From contig CAMBJF010000047.1 in assembly GCA_945867875.1 (NCBI GenBank), forward strand, positions 1 through 13,139: a stretch of DNA of 13,139 bases. The letters are read 5' to 3'. The notes beneath the pieces are model-generated. The model was not told where the DNA came from and did not search any database. It saw nothing but the letters and a program-made list of their open reading frames with translations. Below, piece after piece: positions 7,142-13,139 of this stretch; position 1 is the first letter of the stretch, and every line of letters starts with the position of its first letter. This DNA is from an uncultured Ruminococcus sp. (lineage in GTDB: Bacteria; Bacillota; Clostridia; Oscillospirales; Ruminococcaceae). The translations under genes were made by a program, and so were the position numbers.

Positions 7142-7182
7142 TGAAAAAAGTCCTTGACAAACCTATATCACTGTGCTATACT
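7142..7182 (+). promoter_or_regulatory. Strong extended -10 sigma-A promoter of the leuA T-box leader
   Basis: TTGACA (7154-7159) and TATACT (7177-7182) have a 17-nt spacer. TG at 7174-7175 gives an extended -10, and TGAAAAAAG lies upstream. Transcription should start near 7189, just before T-box stem I. Confidence 0.93.
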
Positions 7183-7201
7183 ATATTTGTAAATAATTCT
7201 A

Positions 7202-7472
7202 AATGCTGTGACAGGAAGAAAGACCGCTTCGTCATTTGCAGAGAGCTGCCGCTTGGTGTAAGGCAGTATTGATCTGCGGTTATAACTCGTCCCCGAGCAT
7301 TCTTCTGAAAGCTTTTTGCAAGTAGGTTTGAACGGGCTTCTCCCGTTATAGGGAAGCGCATTGATCGATGCGGCTGAGGCATATTGGGTGACCTTTATGC
7401 GAACAAGAGTGGTAACACGGGTCTTAACTCGTCTCTTAAAGCTTATTGTGGCTTTGTGAGACGGGCTTTTTT
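7202..7472 (+). promoter_or_regulatory. T-box riboswitch, leucine-specific, controlling leuA
   Basis: This mRNA leader senses uncharged tRNA-Leu and prevents termination when leucine is scarce. Stem I closes with AATGCT (7202-7207) and AGCATT (7296-7301), and a second helix pairs 7223-7227 with 7276-7280. The AGAGAG bulge (7240-7245) and GGTGTAA distal loop (7255-7261) are classic T-box landmarks. The likely specifier codon is CTC (Leu) at 7286-7288. Two small hairpins follow (7331-7347 and 7357-7372). The T-box motif at 7407-7419 contains TGGT (7410-7413), which fits the ACCA end of a tRNA with discriminator A, as in tRNA-Leu. Ser and Asn tRNAs normally carry G there, which argues against the overlapping codons TCG and AAC. 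The motif departs from consensus after TGGT (AACACGG). Confidence 0.95.
7428..7472 (+). terminator. T-box terminator of the leuA leader
   Basis: CTCGTCTC (7428-7435) pairs with GAGACGGG (7458-7465) with one G-U pair, and AAAGC with GCTTT forms the inner stem. Six T residues follow at 7467-7472. The competing antiterminator can form from AAGA (7405-7408) with TCTT (7422-7425) around the TGGT motif. Confidence 0.92.
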
Positions 7473-7493
7473 ATTTTTAAGGGGGCGGTTGTA

Positions 7494-7568
7494 ATGCTAA
7501 GTGACCTACATATGAACACATTTATCACAAACAAATCATTTGCAGCTCGTCCTCAGATGACTGCATAA
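7494..7568 (+). CDS. Possible 24-residue upstream ORF before leuA
   Basis: The ORF starts at ATG 7494, behind GGGGG at 7481-7485, and ends at TAA 7568, 23 nt before leuA. It begins MLSDLHMNTF. Both of its leucines are encoded by CTA, a codon that appears rare in the neighbouring genes. It lies after the T-box terminator, so it is only transcribed on read-through. It could be a translational leader coupled to leuA, or a chance ORF. There is no homology or other support. Confidence 0.25.
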   Translation: MLSDLHMNTFITNKSFAARPQMTA

Positions 7569-7591
7569 TTTTCAACAGGAGGAATTTTACT

Positions 7592-9250
7592 ATGAACGCA
7601 TCAAAATACACAAGAAGCTACTTTATGCCCCCCGTAAAGTCAATGAAGTGGACAGAAAAGGAATACATCGACCACGCTCCCATGTGGTGCTCAGTTGACC
7701 TGAGAGACGGCAATCAGGCGCTCATTATCCCTATGAGCCTTGAAGAAAAGCTGGAATTTTTCGAGAAGCTGGTCCAGATTGGCTTCAAGGAGATCGAGAT
7801 AGGCTTTCCTGCCGCTTCCGAGACAGAATACGAGTTCTGCCGCACACTTATCGAAAGAAATATGATACCCGATGATGTCCGCATTCAGGTCCTCACTCAG
7901 GCAAGAGAGCACATCATTGCTAAGACCTTCGAGGCTCTTGCAGGCTGCAAGAACGCTGTTGTACACCTCTATAATTCCACCTCCGTTGCTCAGAGAGAGC
8001 AGGTTTTCAGAAAGTCCAAGGAGGAGATAATCAAGATCGCCGTTGAGGGCGCAAAGCTCTGCGAGGAGTACCGCAGAAAGACTCCCGGCAACTTCATTTT
8101 CGAGTATTCCCCCGAGAGCTTCACAGGCACAGAGCCTGAGTTCGCCCTTGAGATATGCAACGCCGTTATCGACGTATGGAAGCCCACTCCCGACAACAAG
8201 GTCATCATCAACCTGCCTGTTACCGTTGAAGTGTCAATGCCCCACGTTTACGCTTCTCAGATAGAATATATGAGCGACAATCTCCACGACAGAGAGAACA
8301 TAATCATCTCCCTCCACCCCCACAATGACCGTGGCTGTGCCGTTGCTGACGCTGAAATGGGTCTGCTGGCAGGCGGCGACAGAGTTGAGGGAACCTGCTT
8401 CGGAAACGGTGAAAGAACAGGTAATGTTGACATCGTGACACTGGCTATGAATATGTATTCTCAGGGCGTTGACCCTGAGCTTGACCTCTCGGATATGCAG
8501 TCTCTGGTTGAAATTTATGAGAGAGTTACCCGTATGAAGGTAAACGAGAGAAGCCCTTATGCAGGCAGACTTGTATTCGCTGCATTCTCCGGTTCTCATC
8601 AGGACGCTATCGCAAAGGGTATGAAGTGGCGTGAGGAAAAGGACCCCGACCACTGGAACGTTCCCTATCTCCCCATCGACCCCAAGGACGTTGGCAGAGA
8701 GTACGAGGCAGATGTTATCCGTATCAATTCCCAGTCTGGCAAGGGCGGCATCGGCTACATTATGGAGCAGATGTTCGGCATAGATATGCCCCCCAAGATG
8801 AGAGAGAATTTCGGCTATGCTGTAAAGAGCGTTTCCGACCACAGCCACAAGGAGCTTATGCCCTCTGAGATAAAGCAGATATTTATGGATAAATACGTAA
8901 ATATCGAGACTGACTTCAAGATAGATGAGGCTCATTTCGTTCAGAAAAACGGCATCACCGCAAATGTTACCGTTAACAGGGGCGGCAAGCTCATTACAAG
9001 AGAAGCTGTGGGCAACGGCCGTCTTGACGCAGTTTCCAACGCAGTCAAGGACAGCCTTGGAATCAAATATTCCCTCATCACCTATCAGGAGCACGCTCTT
9101 GAAACAACCACACAGTCTCAGGCTGCCGCATATGTCGGCATTGAGACAGACAAGGGCGTTTTCTGGGGCGCAGGAATCAAGTCCGATATCATCGACGCTT
9201 CCGTTTCCGCACTGGTTTCCGCTATCAATAACAGCGAGCTTTTAAAGTAA
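7592..9250 (+). CDS. leuA: 2-isopropylmalate synthase
   Basis: Condenses acetyl-CoA with 2-oxoisovalerate to 2-isopropylmalate, the first committed step of leucine biosynthesis, in the cytosol. The 552 residues fit the long form related to actinobacterial and yeast LeuA. The catalytic TIM barrel shows DLRDGNQAL (36-44), with the DRE-TIM metal/acid Asp-Arg-Asp pattern, the HPHND metal ligands (242-246) and GNGERTGN (271-278). The region from about 430 to the end, with VGNGRLDAVSNAV, is the leucine-binding regulatory domain, so feedback inhibition is expected. AGGAGG (7577-7582) lies 9 nt before ATG. The gene is under the leucine T-box. A hairpin follows 12 nt after the stop. The next leucine-pathway gene, leuC, comes only after two unrelated genes. 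Confidence 0.97.
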   Translation: MNASKYTRSYFMPPVKSMKWTEKEYIDHAPMWCSVDLRDGNQALIIPMSLEEKLEFFEKLVQIGFKEIEIGFPAASETEYEFCRTLIERNMIPDDVRIQVLTQAREHIIAKTFEALAGCKNAVVHLYNSTSVAQREQVFRKSKEEIIKIAVEGAKLCEEYRRKTPGNFIFEYSPESFTGTEPEFALEICNAVIDVWKPTPDNKVIINLPVTVEVSMPHVYASQIEYMSDNLHDRENIIISLHPHNDRGCAVADAEMGLLAGGDRVEGTCFGNGERTGNVDIVTLAMNMYSQGVDPELDLSDMQSLVEIYERVTRMKVNERSPYAGRLVFAAFSGSHQDAIAKGMKWREEKDPDHWNVPYLPIDPKDVGREYEADVIRINSQSGKGGIGYIMEQMFGIDMPPKMRENFGYAVKSVSDHSHKELMPSEIKQIFMDKYVNIETDFKIDEAHFVQKNGITANVTVNRGGKLITREAVGNGRLDAVSNAVKDSLGIKYSLITYQEHALETTTQSQAAAYVGIETDKGVFWGAGIKSDIIDASVSALVSAINNSELLK

Positions 9251-9262
9251 CAGTATAAACGG

Positions 9263-9298
9263 ACGGCAGGACTTTCGGCTTTGCGGCAGTCCTGCCGT
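9263..9298 (+). terminator. Perfect 11-bp hairpin after leuA, no U-tract
   Basis: ACGGCAGGACT (9263-9273) pairs with AGTCCTGCCGT (9288-9298) across a 14-nt loop. It starts 12 nt after the leuA stop. The following bases are ATTCGG rather than a T-run, so termination is probably incomplete and some read-through downstream is plausible. Confidence 0.65.
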
Positions 9299-9341
9299 AT
9301 TCGGTATAAGATAAGATTTTAATTAAAATCCCATAAATTAC

Positions 9342-9371
9342 TTGACAGCATAAGTCTTAATATTGTATAAT
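9342..9371 (+). promoter_or_regulatory. Sigma-A promoter of the YceG-TelA unit
   Basis: A consensus TTGACA (9342-9347) and a consensus TATAAT (9366-9371) have an 18-nt spacer. Transcription should start near 9378, inside the palindrome at 9374-9395, and 45 nt before the gene start. Confidence 0.93.
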
Positions 9372-9373
9372 TT

Positions 9374-9395
9374 ATTTGTACATTTGTGTACAAAT
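9374..9395 (+). promoter_or_regulatory. Palindromic operator candidate over the transcription start
   Basis: ATTTGTACA (9374-9382), a 4-nt TTTG spacer and TGTACAAAT (9387-9395) form a perfect 9-bp dyad. It begins 2 nt after the -10 box and covers the predicted start site, the usual place for a repressor operator. The arms contain TACA and TGTA, as in BlaI/CopY-type operators, but the 4-nt centre differs from their 2-nt centre. The regulator is not in the window. Confidence 0.7.
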
Positions 9396-9422
9396 TTATC
9401 ACGACTGGCGGTGAGCATTCAA

Positions 9423-11006
9423 ATGAATACGCTGGTGGAAGCGATATCCGCCGATATGGAGCATCTCACGGAAGACCTCCTTGAAAATCATTCATCAAGG
9501 CTGTTTTCACGAGGCGGACACTTCACAAAGGATCAGATGATCCCCGTTTATTTTGCCCTTATCTTCGGCTGCGAGGAAAATGCGGACACTTACAGCAATT
9601 TCCTTTTCAGTCTTAAAGATGACATAAAGAAAACTACAAAGCCATTTGCGTTCATCGACTCCCCTCTCGACCCTCCCGACGAAAATGCGCTCCTTGCCTT
9701 TTCGGGCATCGACAGAAGCGCTACGGGCAGCGTCATATCGGGACTTTGCTCGATGATAAGCATTAAGGCTGACCCTGTAAGAACGCTTATCGCTCAGAAA
9801 GCCTTGGGCGATATGCTGTCAATGAGCAGGACGGAAATGTTTGACGCAGGCGCAGCACTTGTTTACAAGCTGAACCTTATCGCCAACGGCATATGCGTTT
9901 CGGACAGCGGCGAAATTCCTATGATAATGTATTACGGCAACCCCACTCCCGAGGACGTTTTCTTCCTCTGCTTTGCACAGCGGTGCGGTTTTGACGTGAT
10001 ATGCGTATCACCCGATAAGAGCTGTCTTTCCGCCTTTGAGCGCTGCCCCTTTGCGGATAAGCTGCAAAAGCTCCAGCTCCCCGCATCAAGAGCGGTAATG
10101 CCGTTTCCTCAGAAAATGGTCAAGGCGAAGATAGCAACAGTTGCCTACAGCGCAGAGCGTGAGCTTGATACGGCGTTATACGGCGGCGACACCATTTTCC
10201 GTGACAGACAGTTTGAGAAAATGGATTCGGCAGTGCTGAAAACCACTCTCGATGAAATTTTCATTCTCTGGGATCAGCCCGCAAAATTCCGTTCGGGCTT
10301 TGCGGTGCGTGGGGACAGAGTGGTCGTGCCTACAATATTTGCAAAGATAAACGGCGTTGATGACGGCGACCTTAAATCATACTGGCGGCAGGTGGAGGAA
10401 ATGATAACTCCCCTCACCACCTACATCATCAAATCCCCATCATACAAGCGCCCGCCCTCGTCTATGCTTTCTGCATATTCAAGATACATCTCGGGAACTT
10501 CCATTGACACAGCCGCACTTATGAAGTCCCCTTTCAATAAATACGAATTTCTCTCGGAGCCCCTCCAGGAGCTTATTTTCGAGAAAATGCAGGCAGCGGC
10601 AAGTGACAGAATGCTTGAAACAGATGACCCCACAGAAGCGGTATGCTATATTATCCACGCCGCTCTGAACCTTGACAGAACTGTTCTCCGAAATCTCCAG
10701 AAATACGATTTTACCAAGGATATCCCCAAATTCATCGTGGCGGATTCCATAGAAGAGCCTTTTTCAAAGCTTGAATGCGCACAGCTCCTGCTACTGTCAT
10801 ATCTTGGCTTTGATGTGCTTGTACTGTCCCCTTCGGGATATCGTGACATAGAGGCATATGTCTCAAATGATGCCTTTGAAACTCATACTCTCAATGAGTT
10901 CAAATACAACGTTTCGGTACCTCGTTTCAAGACCCCCGACGAGGCGAAATATCAGAAGCAGAAAAACGGACTTTTCAAAAAACTATTCAAGAAAGGAAGA
11001 ACATAA
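9423..11006 (+). CDS. YceG-like protein of a tellurite/stress-response module
   Basis: The 527-residue protein resembles the family of Bacillus subtilis YceG, which occurs beside TelA and TerD-type genes. The biochemical role of that family is not settled. There is no signal peptide or membrane helix, so it should be cytosolic. Two similar segments, near 165-196 (IPMIMYYG... to GFDVICVSP) and 434-470 (IPKFIVAD... to GFDVLVLSP), suggest an internal duplication of an alpha/beta unit. The C terminus is strongly basic (FKKLFKKGRT). I chose ATG 9423, with GGTGA 8 nt upstream; the frame is open further back, but that part covers the promoter and operator. The telA-family gene follows after 2 nt. 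Family assignment rests on the overall pattern, the length and this neighbour. Confidence 0.8.
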   Translation: MNTLVEAISADMEHLTEDLLENHSSRLFSRGGHFTKDQMIPVYFALIFGCEENADTYSNFLFSLKDDIKKTTKPFAFIDSPLDPPDENALLAFSGIDRSATGSVISGLCSMISIKADPVRTLIAQKALGDMLSMSRTEMFDAGAALVYKLNLIANGICVSDSGEIPMIMYYGNPTPEDVFFLCFAQRCGFDVICVSPDKSCLSAFERCPFADKLQKLQLPASRAVMPFPQKMVKAKIATVAYSAERELDTALYGGDTIFRDRQFEKMDSAVLKTTLDEIFILWDQPAKFRSGFAVRGDRVVVPTIFAKINGVDDGDLKSYWRQVEEMITPLTTYIIKSPSYKRPPSSMLSAYSRYISGTSIDTAALMKSPFNKYEFLSEPLQELIFEKMQAAASDRMLETDDPTEAVCYIIHAALNLDRTVLRNLQKYDFTKDIPKFIVADSIEEPFSKLECAQLLLLSYLGFDVLVLSPSGYRDIEAYVSNDAFETHTLNEFKYNVSVPRFKTPDEAKYQKQKNGLFKKLFKKGRT

Positions 11007-11008
11007 TT

Positions 11009-12166
11009 ATGGCATTACAGTTTACTCCCTCCGAGGAAAGAAAATCAGAGGTCATCAACACAGAAGCAACAGTTGCGGACGCTGCTCCCACAGAGCTCAA
11101 TCTGAAAATAACCGAGCCTCAGACCTATTCAATGGTGGATACAAGCAATCAGATAAAGCAGGAGCTTGCTTCAAGCGACGAGATTGACAAGCTTGTAAGC
11201 ACTATCAACGCAAACGACCCCAACTCTATCATCACCTTTGGCAATCAGGTTGCAGAGGAAATTTCCAAGGCTTCCGACCAGGTGCTGAACTCTATGAATA
11301 TGTCTCAGCTCGATGATTCAAGCGAGCTTCTCAACGCTCTGAAAAACATTATGGATCAGTTTGATGCCAAGGAGCTTACCGAGGAGAAAAAGGGACTTTT
11401 TGCAAACCTCAGACGTCAGCTTGACAAAATTCTTGCCAAGTACCACACAATGGGCGAGGACGTTGACAAGATATATGTTCAGCTCAAGCAGTACGAAAGC
11501 GAGATACAGCAGTCCAATGTCAAGCTCGAAACAATGTACAACGCAAACATCGACTACTACAAGCAGCTCCTTAAGTACATAATGGCAGGCGAGCAGGCTT
11601 GCAAGGAGCTTGATGCGTACATCACAGATTTCCGTGCAAAGGTTGAGAACAACCCCGATGCAGGCACAGCCGCTATGGACCTCCAGACCCTCGAACAGAC
11701 AAGAGGAATTATGGAGCAGCGTGTTATGGACCTTAAAATTGCGGAAAACGTTGCCATGCAGACCGTTCCTATGCTCAAAGCAATGGAATTTTCAAACATC
11801 AACCTTATCAGAAAGATAAATTCCGCATTCATCATCACAATGCCTGTGTTCAAGCAGGCTCTTGCTCAGGCTGTTATGCTTAAGAGACAGCGCATTCAGG
11901 CTGATGCGATGAAGGCTCTTGATGACAAGACAAACGAGCTTCTTCTCAAAAATGCTCAGAACACCGTTGACCAGACCAAGATAACCACAATGCTTGCAAA
12001 CGGCAGCTCTATCAAGGTGGAGACCCTTGAAAAGACCTGGCAGACAATCGTTAACGGCATCGACGAGACAAGAAAGCTTCAGGAGGAGGCACGTACAAAG
12101 CGTGCTGAGGACAGCAAGCGTCTTGAAAAGCTGAAGGAAGAATACAAGGCTAAAATGAACAGCTGA
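11009..12166 (+). CDS. telA: TelA/KlaA family toxic anion resistance protein
   Basis: The 385-residue, largely helical protein is close in length to TelA/KlaA proteins such as Bacillus subtilis YceH. These are linked to tellurite and other stress resistance, but their molecular action is unknown. The first 60 residues are low-complexity and polar. Heptad-rich helices run from about residue 70 to 250. The family core follows near 260-320 (FSNINLIRKINSAFIITMP, then KQALAQAVMLKRQR and NELLLKNAQ), and the tail is a highly charged helix (RTKRAEDSKRLEKLKEEYK). No membrane segment or signal is seen. The ATG follows the YceG-like stop by 2 nt with AAAGGAAG upstream, so the two are translationally coupled and probably act together. 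No TerD or other Ter genes lie in the window. Confidence 0.92.
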   Translation: MALQFTPSEERKSEVINTEATVADAAPTELNLKITEPQTYSMVDTSNQIKQELASSDEIDKLVSTINANDPNSIITFGNQVAEEISKASDQVLNSMNMSQLDDSSELLNALKNIMDQFDAKELTEEKKGLFANLRRQLDKILAKYHTMGEDVDKIYVQLKQYESEIQQSNVKLETMYNANIDYYKQLLKYIMAGEQACKELDAYITDFRAKVENNPDAGTAAMDLQTLEQTRGIMEQRVMDLKIAENVAMQTVPMLKAMEFSNINLIRKINSAFIITMPVFKQALAQAVMLKRQRIQADAMKALDDKTNELLLKNAQNTVDQTKITTMLANGSSIKVETLEKTWQTIVNGIDETRKLQEEARTKRAEDSKRLEKLKEEYKAKMNS

Positions 12167-12173
12167 TAATTTC

Positions 12174-12200
12174 GGGGACGTGTTCGGCGGGCACGTCTCC
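12174..12200 (+). terminator. 9-bp hairpin after telA, no U-tract
   Basis: GGGGACGTG (12174-12182) pairs with CACGTCTCC (12192-12200), with one G-U pair and a 9-nt loop, 7 nt after the telA stop. ATTGCAAATA follows rather than a T-run, so it may not stop transcription toward leuC. Confidence 0.5.
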
Positions 12201-12246
12201 ATTGCAAATAAATCACTCAGACCGTCGGGAATGGAGAAAATCGGTT

Positions 12247-13094
12247 ATGGGAATGACTATGACTCAGAAAATACTTGCGGCTCACGCAGGTCTTGACAAG
12301 GTAGAAGCAGGACAGCTCATCAAATGTAAGCTGGATATGGTGCTCGGAAACGACGTTACCACTCCTGTTGCTATCAATGAATTTGAAAAGGCAGGCTTTA
12401 CCAAGGTATTTGACAAGGAAAAAATATCAATGGTAATGGACCACTTCACCCCCAACAAGGACATCAAGTCCGCAGCTCACACTCTCCAGTGCAGAACTTT
12501 TGCGGGCAAGTATGATATAAAGCATTATTACGACGTTGGCGATATGGGCATCGAGCACGCACTGCTCCCCGAAAAAGGCATCGTTGCATCGGGCGAATGC
12601 ATCATCGGCGCTGACAGCCACACCTGTACATACGGCGCTCTCGGAGCGTTCTCCACAGGCGTAGGCTCCACCGATATGTGCGCAGGTATGGCAACAGGCG
12701 AGGCTTGGTTCAAAGTCCCCTCCGCTATCAAGTTCAACCTCAAAGGCAAGCTTAACGAATACGTAATGGGCAAGGACGTTATCCTCCACATCATCGGTAT
12801 GATAGGCGTTGACGGTGCTCTTTACAAGTCAATGGAATTTTCAGGCGAGGGTCTTGCTTCCCTTTCAATGGACGACAGACTTTCTATGGCTAATATGGCT
12901 ATCGAAGCAGGCGCAAAGAACGGCATTTTCGCTGTTGACGATATCACAAGAGAGTATCAGAAGGGCAGAGTTGACAGAGAATACAAGGTTTACGAGGCTG
13001 ATGAGGACGCTGTTTATGATGCAGTTTACGACATCGACCTTTCCGAGATAAAGCCCACCGTTTCATTCCCCCACCTCCCCGAAAGCACAAGAAC
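12247..13094 (+). CDS. leuC: 3-isopropylmalate dehydratase large subunit, N-terminal part
   Basis: LeuC with LeuD isomerises 2-isopropylmalate to 3-isopropylmalate, the step after LeuA. About 282 residues are present of a usual 420. The frame runs into the adapter, so the truncation is artificial. Visible family features are the N-terminal MTMTQKILAAHAG, VMDHFTPN (63-70) and the aconitase-family segment GADSHTCTYGALGAFSTG (121-138) followed by STDM. The later Cys ligands of the 4Fe-4S cluster fall in the missing part. It resembles the shorter, archaeal-like LeuC type. The start is ATG 12247, 10 nt after GGAG; in-frame ATGs at 12253 and 12259 are possible. I see no promoter or T-box in the 80 nt upstream, so transcription probably comes through from telA or leuA. 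leuD is expected beyond the contig end. Confidence 0.95.
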
Positions 13095-13139
13095 CTGTCT
13101 CTTATACACATCTCCGAGCCCACGAGACGCTACGCTATC
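13095..13139 (-). other. Nextera adapter plus index (sequencing artefact)
   Basis: The last 45 nt begin with the mosaic end CTGTCTCTTATACACATCT and are the exact reverse complement of positions 1-45. They replace the rest of leuC and are not genomic. Confidence 0.97.

Noticed and set aside
7281..7292. Alternative T-box specifiers AAC (Asn) or TCG/TCC (Ser) in the specifier loop
   Set aside because: TGGT in the T-box implies a tRNA with discriminator A, which fits Leu and not Asn or Ser. The downstream gene is leuA.
9363..9422. N-terminal extension of the YceG-like protein
   Set aside because: The extra frame starts from ATT and covers the -10 box, the start site and the palindrome. ATG 9423 follows a plausible ribosome binding site.
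1..13139. Perfect 45-bp terminal inverted repeats, as if the window were a transposon
   Set aside because: The repeats are the Nextera adapter and index sequence, and there is no transposase gene.

Overview
The window looks like a chromosomal contig from a Ruminococcus-like, fermentative Clostridia member (Bacillota). The evidence is a T-box leader, consensus sigma-A promoters (TTGACA-17-TATACT), AGGAGG ribosome binding sites 8-9 nt from starts including TTG and GTG, and acetate kinase. Genus is inference. Both ends carry the same 45-nt Illumina Nextera adapter/index sequence in opposite orientation, so genuine sequence is about 46-13094 and both end genes are artificially cut.

Layout. 46-527 is the C-terminal part of a MATE efflux transporter. 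Acetate kinase (ackA) converges on it from the minus strand, with its own terminator between them. Divergent from ackA is an unrecognised four-helix membrane protein. Next is an attenuator unit: a strong extended -10 promoter, a 42-residue Ile/Tyr-rich leader ORF with a perfect ribosome binding site, a strong intrinsic terminator, then two ABC exporter half-transporters likely to form a heterodimer. A second attenuator unit follows: an almost identical promoter, a T-box riboswitch reading leucine (CUC specifier, UGGU acceptor-end motif), a terminator and leuA (2-isopropylmalate synthase). After leuA lies a promoter overlapped by a 9-bp palindromic operator. It drives a YceG-like protein and a TelA-family protein, a pair known from tellurite/stress-response loci. 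The window ends inside leuC.

How they work together. leuA and leuC are consecutive steps of leucine biosynthesis, but the YceG-TelA stress module sits between them with its own promoter. leuC has no promoter or T-box that I can see, so it may be expressed by read-through. The hairpins after leuA and telA lack U-tracts, which would allow this. The ABC pair and the MATE protein are both export systems.

The most interesting candidate is the leader peptide plus terminator ahead of the ABC pair. It has the architecture of ribosome-mediated transcription attenuation, as known for Bacillus subtilis bmrB-bmrCD. A short segment inside the leader ORF can pair with the terminator's 5' arm, giving a plausible antiterminator.
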